Shown: positions 45,608 to 55,408 of the stretch, piece after piece
How the letters are laid out: each line of letters starts with the position of its first letter
How positions within the stretch are numbered: position 1 is the stretch's first letter
Assembly: GCF_048569485.1 (NCBI RefSeq)
Contig: NC_134356.1
Span: forward strand, 468,305,820 to 468,369,819
Length of the DNA: 64,000 nucleotides
Source of the DNA: Anomaloglossus baeobatrachus
Lineage: Eukaryota; Chordata; Amphibia; Anura; Aromobatidae
Reading direction: 5' to 3'
Position numbers and translations under genes: made by a program
The notes under the pieces: generated by a model
The model's input: the letters and a program-made list of their open reading frames with translations, nothing else
Told to the model about the DNA's origin: nothing
The model's database searches: none

Positions 45608-46407
45608 TATTGCGGATTTATTTGGCCCTTGCTTCTCAGGTGGTATTGATTGTCTAAAAAGCCACCCCGGCCGGAGTTGTGGTTGGCACCCCTGTAGCTG
45701 GATCGGCCTCTCCCTCTATGCTTTTTAAATTGTTGTGGTCTAAACTGATTGTTCCTAGTGTCGGTGTCCGAAATATCAGCATCCGTTGAGGAAAAATCTG
45801 TCTCACTCTGTCTAATCACTCGATTGCCTGATGGAATATAAACTCTGTTATCCTTGAAGTCCTGGAGATCTCGAATATAGAACTTATGCTTTCTCTCTTT
45901 TAATTTGTATTGGAACTTCTCAATTACGCCTTGCAGTACGAGTTCCTTATTGGCAAAATCACCTTCACTGGAGAATTTGCGTGTAATATCAATATGTTCC
46001 CTTAGGGAATTTTCCAGAGTAGACAGATTTTTCCTCTCCTCCTCAAGAAGTAATTTCATAAGTCTGAGGGAGCTTTCTGTGGCCTCTTTTTCCCACTTAG
46101 CTATGAAGTCAGGATTTTTATGCCGGTACCCTGGCTGTAATGTTATCCTAAGATGTCTAGGAACAATTTCCTCCTTCAGATAGCTCTCTAGCGATTGGAC
46201 CTCCCACCAGGAGACAATACGCTCCTTATATATCCTGGTGAGGTCCTTAAACGCCCCACTCAATGTTGGTGTATACCTCTTGAGGTTTAAGTTTTTTTCC
46301 GAGAACACTTCCTTGGCCTCAGAGGCCCACTGCCTTGTATCAATATCTGACGATAAAAAGCCCGCCATCGACCAAGTATAATATTGGGGTAAATAGCAGT
46401 ATACCAA
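45607..46407 (-). CDS. PLE ORF1: coiled-coil / RG-rich protein (left copy)
   Basis: 266 codons. The first ~13 residues may be untranslated; MAGFLSSDIDTRQW at residue 14 is a good alternative start. The middle (residues ~100-185) is charged and heptad-like (KWEKEATESSLRLMKLLLEEERK, in pieces under 20), suggesting a coiled coil. The C-terminus is basic and rich in RG (HRGRGRSSYRGANHNSGRGG), like RNA-binding ORF1 proteins of other retroelements. Sequence identical to the right copy. The function, probably RNA packaging, is inferred. Confidence 0.85.
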   Translation of the reverse strand: MVYCYLPQYYTWSMAGFLSSDIDTRQWASEAKEVFSEKNLNLKRYTPTLSGAFKDLTRIYKERIVSWWEVQSLESYLKEEIVPRHLRITLQPGYRHKNPDFIAKWEKEATESSLRLMKLLLEEERKNLSTLENSLREHIDITRKFSSEGDFANKELVLQGVIEKFQYKLKERKHKFYIRDLQDFKDNRVYIPSGNRVIRQSETDFSSTDADISDTDTRNNQFRPQQFKKHRGRGRSSYRGANHNSGRGGFLDNQYHLRSKGQINPQ

Positions 46408-46912
46408 ATTGTGAATCCACAGTAATTGAACGAAATTAGCTGGATCAGAAAATGAAAAAGGATAAAACCTAAAACATAACTTTTAATATTATGCTGATAA
46501 AAGTGAGAAAGCTCACAGGTTATAAGCAATGGTGGCACAAAACCACCCGAACTAAAATTGGGCTAAATATGGTAGGCCCAAACAAACAGTATCCCAGACA
46601 GGTACCACGGTAGGACTTTCTACACCTTATAGTTGCTGGTCACCACCTGGGACATTGATACACAAAACATCAACGATCAGAACCCCAACCGTAGGGAAGA
46701 TGTATGTCTATGTGTGTCAGAGCAATTAGAAGTTCCTAGACCATTACAAACCGTATTTTTCATAAATCCCACTATATGTGGGAACGGTCTTACCGGTCCG
46801 GAGCTCTGCAGGCATTGAACAATTGGTTTAGAGGTTCAGGCAGGGGGCTGTTTTACCAGCATGTCTAGATCCCTCGGAGACCTCAACCAAAGAACAGGGC
46901 ATATAATCACCA
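46408..46912 (-). repeat. PLE 5' terminal repeat, left inner, truncated
   Basis: Upstream region of the left copy, matching 41711-42197 plus the 44-bp extension that the outer repeat lacks. It stops at caccat (46912), before the hammerhead-like core, so this copy is 5'-truncated at the junction and lacks the promoter-side half of its repeat. Confidence 0.85.
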
Positions 46913-46934
46913 TACATACCATAATCGCAAAATT
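46913..46934. other. Head-to-head junction spacer
   Basis: About 22 bp (acataccataatcgcaaaa and neighbours) match neither PLE arm at this position. They join the truncated left 5' end to the right copy's repeat, which begins near ttatggagcttcctgtgg. Confidence 0.75.
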
Positions 46935-47725
46935 ATGGAGCTTCCTGTGGACGCCGAGCGCGGCATCTATGAACTTTGGGCTCTACGTGCACGCCATTAT
47001 GCGGTGAGTATTGCGATCCTATGGGCTACATACATGGCTTGATTTAAGGCTTTAGGGCTTATTCTTAGTGTATGTTTTTGTTTTTTCTCACAGTGACTTG
47101 GGCATTTTGTAACAGTCTTCCGGTGGAGATACCGTTTGACTGCACTTCCCCACAGAAACTCCCCTGATGAACTAAGGTTGAAACGTTGGGAGTGGGCATG
47201 GTGATTATATGCCCTGTTCTTTGGTTGAGGTCTCCGAGGGATCTAGACATGCTGGTAAAACAGCCCCCTGCCTGAACCTCTAAACCAATTGTTCAATGCC
47301 TGCAGAGCTCCGGACCGGTAAGACCGTTCCCACATATAGTGGGATTTATGAAAAATACGGTTTGTAATGGTCTAGGAACTTCTAATTGCTCTGACACACA
47401 TAGACATACATCTTCCCTACGGTTGGGGTTCTGATCGTTGATGTTTTGTGTATCAATGTCCCAGGTGGTGACCAGCAACTATAAGGTGTAGAAAGTCCTA
47501 CCGTGGTACCTGTCTGGGATACTGTTTGTTTGGGCCTACCATATTTAGCCCAATTTTAGTTCGGGTGGTTTTGTGCCACCATTGCTTATAACCTGTGAGC
47601 TTTCTCACTTTTATCAGCATAATATTAAAAGTTATGTTTTAGGTTTTATCCTTTTTCATTTTCTGATCCAGCTAATTTCGTTCAATTACTGTGGATTCAC
47701 AATTTGGTATACTGCTATTTACCCC
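46935..47725 (+). repeat. PLE 5' terminal repeat, right inner
   Basis: Near-identical to 51650-52441 (one clear mismatch, tatgtttttg versus tatgtgtttg). It contains the hammerhead-like core and runs into the first codons of ORF1 at 47704. Direct terminal repeats around a PLE usually reflect tandem or partially processed templates. Confidence 0.9.
47164..47185 (+). ncRNA. Hammerhead-ribozyme-like core (right inner pLTR)
   Basis: CTGATGA, short stem II, GAAACG; identical to the other two copies at 42209-42230 and 51880-51901. Position upstream of ORF1 fits self-processing of the PLE RNA 5' end. Confidence 0.55.
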
Positions 47726-48504
47726 AATATTATACTTGGTCGATGGCGGGCTTTTTATCGTCAGATATTGATACAAGGCAGTGGGCCTCTGAGGCCAAGG
47801 AAGTGTTCTCGGAAAAAAACTTAAACCTCAAGAGGTATACACCAACATTGAGTGGGGCGTTTAAGGACCTCACCAGGATATATAAGGAGCGTATTGTCTC
47901 CTGGTGGGAGGTCCAATCGCTAGAGAGCTATCTGAAGGAGGAAATTGTTCCTAGACATCTTAGGATAACATTACAGCCAGGGTACCGGCATAAAAATCCT
48001 GACTTCATAGCTAAGTGGGAAAAAGAGGCCACAGAAAGCTCCCTCAGACTTATGAAATTACTTCTTGAGGAGGAGAGGAAAAATCTGTCTACTCTGGAAA
48101 ATTCCCTAAGGGAACATATTGATATTACACGCAAATTCTCCAGTGAAGGTGATTTTGCCAATAAGGAACTCGTACTGCAAGGCGTAATTGAGAAGTTCCA
48201 ATACAAATTAAAAGAGAGAAAGCATAAGTTCTATATTCGAGATCTCCAGGACTTCAAGGATAACAGAGTTTATATTCCATCAGGCAATCGAGTGATTAGA
48301 CAGAGTGAGACAGATTTTTCCTCAACGGATGCTGATATTTCGGACACCGACACTAGGAACAATCAGTTTAGACCACAACAATTTAAAAAGCATAGAGGGA
48401 GAGGCCGATCCAGCTACAGGGGTGCCAACCACAACTCCGGCCGGGGTGGCTTTTTAGACAATCAATACCACCTGAGAAGCAAGGGCCAAATAAATCCGCA
48501 ATAA
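47704..48504 (+). CDS. PLE ORF1: coiled-coil / RG-rich protein (right copy)
   Basis: Encodes the same 266 residues as 45607-46407. Central charged heptad-like region, then QSETDFSSTDADISDTD acidic stretch and an RG-rich basic tail. An internal start at MAGFLSSD (47743) is plausible because the first Met lies within sequence shared with the terminal repeat. Ends in TAATG, shared with ORF2. Upstream is an intact-looking terminal repeat, so this is the copy more likely to be transcribed. Confidence 0.85.
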   Translation: MVYCYLPQYYTWSMAGFLSSDIDTRQWASEAKEVFSEKNLNLKRYTPTLSGAFKDLTRIYKERIVSWWEVQSLESYLKEEIVPRHLRITLQPGYRHKNPDFIAKWEKEATESSLRLMKLLLEEERKNLSTLENSLREHIDITRKFSSEGDFANKELVLQGVIEKFQYKLKERKHKFYIRDLQDFKDNRVYIPSGNRVIRQSETDFSSTDADISDTDTRNNQFRPQQFKKHRGRGRSSYRGANHNSGRGGFLDNQYHLRSKGQINPQ

Positions 48505-50849
48505 TGTGTGTGGCACCTCAGGTGATGAATTTGTCCTCTAGACCCCTCAGTGACATTGAACAACGGGTTTTGGATAGAGGTTTGTCATTTGTCCCCACCT
48601 CCGATTTTGACGAATTCACAGCAATTAAAGATCTGAACCTTTTTGCCAGACGTCTTAAGTGGAAGAAGTATTTTGGTAAACTAAATGAGAAAGCCTCAGG
48701 TGAACTGGGGATCTCAGAAGATCTTTTAGAAGATGTTAGGTGTCTTTTCCATCTGAGTGATATGAACCCCAATGATTTGGGGGAAGGACCATTCACGAAT
48801 CTCAAAAATAGGAGTACAAGAATGCCCCCCACACCAACGGAGGTTGATGCCATAGACATTTTTGTGAACATGGTAACCAAGGATTTAAGAAAGAATGTTG
48901 ACAGACGTAAGGGTCATTACAACCTGTCTAAATCTGAAATGCTCAGTCTACAATGTTTGGAAAGGGACTCCAGTATCACCATAAAACCCTCTGACAAAGG
49001 GGGTAACGTGGTGATACTGGACTCCAAGGACTACAAAAACATCTGTTTAGACATTTTGAGAGATAAGTCATCCTATGCAAAACTTGATTCAAGCCCGATG
49101 CAGGGTTTTAAGAAGGAATTAAGGAACATGTTAGAAACAGCTTTGAATAGAAATCTCATAGACAAAAATGAGTTCGATTTTCTTTTTCCGACCTTCCCAG
49201 TCATGGCAACCTTTTATATCCTACCCAAAATACATAAGGGCTTTAGCCCTTTAAAGGGTCGCCCAATCGTGTCTGGGATAGGCAGTTTAACGGAAAAACT
49301 GAGCATTTACGTAGACAGGATTTTAAGACCATTCGTTCTGTCACTCAACTCCTATCTAAGAGATACAACGGATTTTCTTCGGAGAATCGACGATATTTTC
49401 TTGGAGGAGGGCATGATATTGTGCAGCATCGATGTTGAGGCCCTTTATTCCTCCATTCCCCACACAGTTGGGGTCGAGGCTGTACAATATTTCCTGGGCA
49501 CCAGAGGAAATCAGTTTATCCAACACAATAAATTTGTCATCGAGGCACTCACCTTCTGCCTGACTAAGAATGTCTTTACCTTCGATGGGAGGTTCTTCCA
49601 TCAGCTCAAGGGGACTGCGATGGGGACTTGCTGTGCCCCATCGTATGCTAATCTCCTCTTGGGCTGGTGGGAGGAGAAGGTTGTGTTTGGTGGTGATGTG
49701 GACACTGAGGACGTCGTCCTGTGGCTTAGATACATAGACGACGTTTTCGTCGTCTGGAAGGGATCGGAAGTCTACTTTCATTCCTTCATGGCTGTCATCA
49801 ACAATAACAACAGTGGTCTGCATTTCACCTGTGAAGTGGGTGGGGATAGCCTGGCATTTTTGGACGTGTTGGTCGAGAAGGGTCCCGAGGGTTGCCTAAA
49901 GACAACAACCTTTAGGAAAGCCACCTCCTCAAACTCACTCTTGAAGTGGGATAGTGCCCATCCTGTTCCCTTAAAAAAGGGAATTCCTAAGGGACAATTT
50001 ATCAGGATGCGGAGGAATTGCTCTGATGATATGTCCTTCCGCACACAATCTGTGGATTTGATGGGACGGTTGAGGGAGAGGGGCTACCCTGAGGGGGTGA
50101 TTGCCAAGGCATACAAGTCCACATGTGAGCTTGACCGCAGCAACCTCTTAAACCCCAACCATAGAAATGATGATAACCCAGATGTCCTGAGATTCATTAC
50201 AACGTTTAACAATGGTTCATTTGATCTAAGACAAACACTAAATAAACACTGGTCTATACTGCACATGGATCCCACAATAAATAAACTTCTCCTCAGCTAC
50301 CCCTCAATCACCTTTAGAAAATCAAAATCCCTAGGTGACAGACTGGTGCACAGTCACTTTGAGGAAAATAGACTGGTGAGGACAAAGACGGGAATACATG
50401 GCTGCTTTAAGTGTCATGACTGTATAAACTGTAAGTTTATTGAGGAAGGGAATGAATTTAAGAACTCGAGTGGCACCAGGCTATATTCCCTGCGGTCGTT
50501 GATAACATGCAAGTCAAAAGGGGTAGTGTACAAGGTGACCTGTGGATGTGGCAAAATGTACGTGGGTAAGACGATTAGAGAACTGAGACGCAGAGTAGGG
50601 GAGCATAAGGGAGACATCCTCAAGAAGAATGATACACCCGTGGCGAGACATTTTAACATCTGCCAAAATGGTGACCTGGGGACTTTTAGAGTAATGGGCA
50701 TTGACCTCATTCCTCCTCCACGCAGGGGTGGAAACTGGGATAGGACCATTCTGCAGAAAGAGTGTTTCTGGATTTACAGTTTGGACACAATGACACCAGG
50801 AGGACTGAATGAATCCCTGTCCTTCATCCCTTTTTTAGGAGCACCCTAG
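48504..50849 (+). CDS. PLE ORF2: reverse transcriptase / GIY-YIG endonuclease (right copy)
   Basis: Same 781-residue protein as the left copy with Ser in place of Ile at NNNNSGLHF. All RT catalytic Asp residues, the DKGG motif, the cysteine cluster and the GIY-YIG signature are present. The start ATG at 48504 shares its A with the ORF1 stop TAA. With its own terminal repeats at both sides this copy appears structurally complete; whether it is expressed is unknown. Opposite-strand ORFs here are mirror shadows. Confidence 0.95.
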   Translation: MCVAPQVMNLSSRPLSDIEQRVLDRGLSFVPTSDFDEFTAIKDLNLFARRLKWKKYFGKLNEKASGELGISEDLLEDVRCLFHLSDMNPNDLGEGPFTNLKNRSTRMPPTPTEVDAIDIFVNMVTKDLRKNVDRRKGHYNLSKSEMLSLQCLERDSSITIKPSDKGGNVVILDSKDYKNICLDILRDKSSYAKLDSSPMQGFKKELRNMLETALNRNLIDKNEFDFLFPTFPVMATFYILPKIHKGFSPLKGRPIVSGIGSLTEKLSIYVDRILRPFVLSLNSYLRDTTDFLRRIDDIFLEEGMILCSIDVEALYSSIPHTVGVEAVQYFLGTRGNQFIQHNKFVIEALTFCLTKNVFTFDGRFFHQLKGTAMGTCCAPSYANLLLGWWEEKVVFGGDVDTEDVVLWLRYIDDVFVVWKGSEVYFHSFMAVINNNNSGLHFTCEVGGDSLAFLDVLVEKGPEGCLKTTTFRKATSSNSLLKWDSAHPVPLKKGIPKGQFIRMRRNCSDDMSFRTQSVDLMGRLRERGYPEGVIAKAYKSTCELDRSNLLNPNHRNDDNPDVLRFITTFNNGSFDLRQTLNKHWSILHMDPTINKLLLSYPSITFRKSKSLGDRLVHSHFEENRLVRTKTGIHGCFKCHDCINCKFIEEGNEFKNSSGTRLYSLRSLITCKSKGVVYKVTCGCGKMYVGKTIRELRRRVGEHKGDILKKNDTPVARHFNICQNGDLGTFRVMGIDLIPPPRRGGNWDRTILQKECFWIYSLDTMTPGGLNESLSFIPFLGAP

Positions 50850-51649
50850 TAATAGGGAGGCCTAGAGGAGGGATAGCCGACGCCCAAGTGGGGGCACCAT
50901 AGGCGTGGGAATTGTAGGGTGCCGACCCCCACATGATAGGTAGGGCCTCTCAGTTAGGGTGAGAGATGAGTGTGCACTTTAGTTTTCTCTCTTCCACCCT
51001 GACCTTACTATCCTCCTATGATGTCAGCCCGGCCGATTTGGGACCCATGAGCACACGCCCATTAGTATCCATTTCCCTAGTTACACAACCTCCATGTGAC
51101 GGGTTTTGTCATCTACCATGCCCCCCATGCATAATAATAATTACTTGTCCCATGTCTCTTCGCAAACCCACCCCCCCCCCCCTTCCTCGGGTGGTTTGTG
51201 TATCTTTTTCTGTATCATCATTCGGACACTTTCCTTGAATATATTTGGCTAAACCACTTGCTGCTATCTATTGCTTATGTGGAGCCTGACCATTACCATT
51301 ATGTATACTGGCATGTCTATGGACTTGATCCTCCGTGCCCCTCTTTGTTTGTTTTGATTGGTCCGCGGCTAGCTTACAGATGCGCCCGTACTATTATGGG
51401 CGTACCCTAAGCTACGTGTAATATAACACACAGCTTGCGTTCCATATACCCGGATGTGGCCACTTCGGGTATCAGCCGTGACGCCCGGGTGGCGACGCGG
51501 CAATTGATGATGACTCACTTCCGGTTTGAATGTATGCTGGGAGGTGAGCGTCATCAATGGCGATCGGTGCCGCGTCACTTCCGGCCCGGAGGAACTCTGG
51601 GGGTGACCGTCATCGATGACGTGCCCAATCGCGCATGCGCCGGGCTATT
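50850..51649 (+). other. PLE 3' non-coding region
   Basis: Follows ORF2 in the right copy; mirrored at 42444-43261 in the left copy. It contains a C-run (a G-run in the mirror) of 12-13 bases near 51172, and from 51405 a GC-richer, CpG-bearing stretch with repeated tgacgt/gtcat words and cttccgg motifs, the make-up of a promoter region just ahead of the terminal repeat. Confidence 0.7.
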
Positions 51650-51656
51650 TATGGAG
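51645..51656 (+). promoter_or_regulatory. Candidate PLE promoter (TATA-like box)
   Basis: gctatttatggagcg lies at the start of the repeated region, after a CpG-rich block with cttccgg and tgacgt-like sites. The inner copy keeps only ttatggagc. Suggests transcription would start within the repeat and read towards ORF1 in a tandem arrangement. Inference from composition. Confidence 0.35.
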
Positions 51657-52441
51657 CGTCCTGTGGACGCCGAGCGCGGCATCTATGAACTTTGGGCTCT
51701 ACGTGCACGCCATTATGCGGTGAGTATTGCGATCCTATGGGCTACATACATGGCTTGATTTAAGGCTTTAGGGCTTATTCTTAGTGTATGTGTTTGTTTT
51801 TTCTCACAGTGACTTGGGCATTTTGTAACAGTCTTCCGGTGGAGATACCGTTTGACTGCACTTCCCCACAGAAACTCCCCTGATGAACTAAGGTTGAAAC
51901 GTTGGGAGTGGGCATGGTGATTATATGCCCTGTTCTTTGGTTGAGGTCTCCGAGGGATCTAGACATGCTGGTAAAACAGCCCCCTGCCTGAACCTCTAAA
52001 CCAATTGTTCAATGCCTGCAGAGCTCCGGACCGGTAAGACCGTTCCCACATATAGTGGGATTTATGAAAAATACGGTTTGTAATGGTCTAGGAACTTCTA
52101 ATTGCTCTGACACACATAGACATACATCTTCCCTACGGTTGGGGTTCTGATCGTTGATGTTTTGTGTATCAATGTCCCAGGTGGTGACCAGCAACTATAA
52201 GGTGTAGAAAGTCCTACCGTGGTACCTGTCTGGGATACTGTTTGTTTGGGCCTACCATATTTAGCCCAATTTTAGTTCGGGTGGTTTTGTGCCACCATTG
52301 CTTATAACCTGTGAGCTTTCTCACTTTTATCAGCATAATATTAAAAGTTATGTTTTAGGTTTTATCCTTTTTCATTTTCTGATCCAGCTAATTTCGTTCA
52401 ATTACTGTGGATTCACAATTTGGTATACTGCTATTTACCCC
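51650..52441 (+). repeat. PLE terminal repeat (pLTR), right outer
   Basis: Direct repeat of 46935-47725, ending at tatttacccc immediately before the 14-bp target duplication. Carries a third copy of the hammerhead-like core. Confidence 0.9.
51880..51901 (+). ncRNA. Hammerhead-ribozyme-like core (right outer pLTR)
   Basis: CTGATGA, short stem II, GAAACG, as in the two other copies. Two such motifs flanking one element could release a unit-length RNA. Confidence 0.55.
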
Positions 52442-53748
52442 TTTACCAGCAAAGTCTATAGGAAAAGATGAAATACGGTCTGCACTTTGCTTTTTTTTCT
52501 GCAGCGTTTAATTTGCATATTTGTGGTCAAAAACCATGCAGAAAAAGAAGCAGCATGTCAGTTGTTTTTGCCATTTCTGCAGCTTTTCCTTAACATTGGA
52601 GTCAATGAGAAATGGCAAAACGCAACCAAAATCAACATTCCTGCGTTTTTCATGCTTTTTACCTGATTTTCCACTGCGTTTTTGGCTTCAAAAACGCATG
52701 CTTATCTGGCATAAAATTAAAGGGTTATAAACTTATAATGTTCCTTTACACACACACAAAAACCGAAAATTTAAATGATAAAAAATATTAAACTTTACCT
52801 ATTTTTCTGTTAAAATGTTCATAACCGCTATTATTTCATTAAAATTGATAATGTTCCATATATTTTTATTAAAAGTTAATTTTATTCTTTTTTTTCTTTT
52901 TTTTCATTATTTTTGACTATTCCAACTTTATTTCTCAGTGTCTTGATCTACAAAACGCATCTGCAGAAACGCAGGTAAAAAGCGCTGAAAACGCACTAAA
53001 AATGCGGTAAATACGCATGCGTTTTTAGCGCTAAAAAATGGCCAAAAGCCATTTGGTCAAAAACCAAGGGAAGGAAAACGTGCAGAATAAACTGCAGGTA
53101 CTCCGACGCAACGTGCGGACATAGCCTTAAACCCTTTAATTTGTTTGTACTATTGATATATGATATATCAATTGATATATGCAAAGTTTGCTCAAATAAC
53201 GGAGATCATGTCAGTAAAATATCAAATGGAATTTTAGGTTTTAAGATTTTTTTTATTAAAACACTTTATGAAAACACTTTGAGGTACAGAAAGTAATACA
53301 ACACTGAGGTTGTAAGATTTTTCTTCTGCTTAAGATTTTCTCCGTTTATACGATATGCTACCTTTCATTGATGGTACAGATCGGATATACTTTAAATGTT
53401 GTTTCCAAGTTTGCAAAACCAAATAATGGCTCCCCTTTCTGGGAGTTGGAGACTGCTGGGAAGATGGTGTACAGTTAATGAAGCTACATGGCAGCAATAT
53501 CCAAATCTCTATTTTAAATGAAAAATAGATTAAACATCAGATGTCTATTCCCAAAAGATTTTTTTGTGTAGAAATAAAAGTTGCATTGTTGGTGCAGAAC
53601 ATAATACATTCAGGGACCTCTCTGAGTAAGAGTCTATTGTCCCATGCATGACCATGTCCAGATCGGAAATGCCATGTTGATTGGTGTTGGTGAAAGAATT
53701 GGATTTCAGTGTCCTCGGTCTTTGCATGCAATCTTTAAAAAATGTTTG

Positions 53749-53934
53749 TCAAAGGATGGTTTCTCTGCAGACTCCGATAAGACTATGTGGTCTGTCATGG
53801 TCCATTTCTCGTGTTAGATGTATCCTATGTAGAAAGGTCACTGGAGAACTGAGAGCACCACAACTTCGCAGGTGAAGATCTTCTTGTAGTCGCTTTCTTG
53901 ATATACTGACACTGTGCTGAGAGCTTGTAATTAC
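53749..53934 (-). CDS. Candidate terminal exon of an unidentified host gene
   Basis: On the minus strand a polypyrimidine tract and splice-acceptor-like sequence (tcttttcttattaacag) is followed at once by 61 open codons and a TGA. The peptide looks like real protein (SISRKRLQEDLHLRSCGAL, then HRIHLTREMDHDRPHSLIG) and ends ETIL, compatible with a PDZ-binding C-terminus. After the TGA the same frame stays open to 53545 with protein-like text (RPRTLKSNSFTNTNQHGI), so the TGA may be a disabling change, a natural stop, or the frame may be chance. I do not recognise the protein. No upstream exon was found in the window. Confidence 0.35.
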   Translation of the reverse strand, partial: VITSSQHSVSISRKRLQEDLHLRSCGALSSPVTFLHRIHLTREMDHDRPHSLIGVCRETIL

Positions 53935-54329
53935 CTGTTAATAAGAAAAGAACGTATCAGTCATTGGATCAATAAAACCAATGAAATGGAATCAGGACTT
54001 ACAACCCTTAGCAAAAAATAAAAGCAATGCACGTGTCTGTGAAAAATTCACATATTTTGTACTACACCTAAGTAAAATCCAATAAACAGTATTAGGTCTT
54101 ATTCGGACAACTGTTTTACACGTATGTGTTTTATTTGTTAATGTCTATGATGCTGTTCATATGTCCGTATTTTTTTGCAGACCAAGTGCTCTGCTAAATA
54201 TTTAAAAGATGTCCACTTATTAACGGAGTCATGTGTCCATGTAAATAACAGACAGCACACGGATGGCATCAGTGTGAAATCCTTGTGCCGTCCGTTTTTA
54301 ACATTGTAATGTATAGGAAACGTTTTGCA

Positions 54330-54425
54330 CTGTATTTTTTCGGATTATAAGACGCATTTTTCCTCCCAAAAATTTGGGAGGAAAATGAAGGGTGCGTGTT
54401 ATAATCTGAATGTTGCTTACCGTTG
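54330..54425. repeat. Dispersed repeat with cggattataagacgc motif
   Basis: cggattataagacgcatttt, then cctcccaaaaatttgggagg (a palindrome) and gcgtgttataatctgaatg: a short inverted-repeat family common in tetrapod genomes. Class not determined. Confidence 0.5.
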
Positions 54426-54995
54426 TAATGTTGCTTACCGTTCTGTTGGTAACAACTGAAAAACTGAGCAAACAATGATGAAAATCAGATGAAAAACACA
54501 AGTTCACATTAGGGCAATTTCTTTAACATATGAGAAAAATCACAGCTATCTGAATGAGTCTAGAAATGACATGAGATCATAAGAATACAAGGCATGAAAC
54601 CCCTGGATAAGAATGTGGACCCTGCAATTTCAATACAATTACAAGATGGAATATTTGCAGATTGTCAAAGAGAAATACTACAGCAGGTAAAGTAAAGCCA
54701 AGGAACATAAGTTTGTATTCGACTCCACAAACATATGGGGGTTCCATAATAAGCCAACAAAAAGGATAACAGTAGAAAAAAAAGGTAGTGAACACCCCTT
54801 CAAGCAAGCACATAAACAAGAGTTAGCATGGTAATAGTGAAAAGTGACCTAAGGTAAAAGTGGCATAAGGCGCGTTTAGATGGAAATGGTAGGATGAATA
54901 TTTTTAACCAGTTGTTTTTCTTCCTATTTGTCTGTATTTTTGCGATCTTATTTTGTCTCTACCACTATTGTTTTTGATTTCATTCAGCTGTATTA

Positions 54996-55408
54996 TTAAA
55001 GGGAACCTTTCAGGTAAAAAAAAAAAATGCTATTAACCTGGAGACATAGGGTTTATCTGCAGGGTTATAGCATTCTTTAGCTGCCTGGCACCTGCAATAA
55101 AAGCTCTGCTGCCATGAAGAAATTACCTTTAATCTTCCTGGCAGCCTTAGGCTTCCTGTCATGGGGATGGGTCGATACGAGTTCAGTCACCGCTCAGTGA
55201 ATAGTGAGTGGCAGCTGTAACGCCCGCAGAACTGACTGATAGCTGTGTCAGAATAAGAACCAGCTGTAAATCAGTGCTGGGGGTGTGGTTACAGCTGCTG
55301 CTCACTATGCACTGAGCCACACCCCTGTAAGTATATTAGGAAAGTGTTAGTTAGGAAGAGATAGGATAAAAGAAAGGGGGTCACTTTAGGAATGGAATAT
55401 CTCTTTAA
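54996..55408. mobile_element. T2/Kolobok-like MITE (TTAA)
   Basis: Begins TTAAAGGGAACC and ends ctctttaa, matching the TTAAAGGRR terminus described for Xenopus T2 MITEs. Interior has gagacatagggtttatctgc. Its right TTAA (55405-55408) is also the left TTAA of the next element. Confidence 0.65.

Larger units (their letters stand above)
41711..52441. mobile_element. Head-to-head inverted dimer of a full-length PLE
   Basis: A 10.7-kb unit flanked by one 14-bp direct duplication, tttaccagcaaagt (41697-41710 and 52442-52455). The left half is a PLE on the minus strand, the right half the same PLE on the plus strand; 5' ends face each other across a ~22-bp unmatched spacer (46913-46934) and 3' ends face the target. 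Each half has ORF1 and ORF2. The arms are almost identical; I noticed only a handful of differences, among them one residue in ORF2 (Ile versus Ser in NNNNxGLHF). Terminal repeats surround each half. The left 3' end is 44 bp shorter than the right. Confidence 0.93.
41626..53126. mobile_element. Harbinger-like MITE split by the PLE dimer
   Basis: Ends ggctatgtgcgcacgttgcg and (inverted) ggctatgtccgcacgttgcg, flanked by TTA at 41623-41625 and 53127-53129. Net of the insertion it is about 770 bp. The left arm contains the palindromic word aaacgcatgcgttttt only a few bases from the PLE insertion site; the right arm repeats acgcatgcgtttttagcgc near 53013. Confidence 0.85.
53130..54995. other. Mostly unrecognised DNA with one candidate exon
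   Basis: AT-rich and comparatively poor in recognisable transposons. The only gene-like signal is the minus-strand exon at 53749-53934. A dispersed-repeat fragment lies at 54330-54425. Open frames otherwise short. Confidence 0.5.

Noticed and set aside
43262-50849. The inverted PLE pair as an assembly or sequencing artefact
   Set aside because: The arms differ at several bases, the inner and outer ends are truncated differently, the spacer is unmatched, and the outer ends have a direct target duplication inside a known MITE. An artefactual fold-back would not give these.
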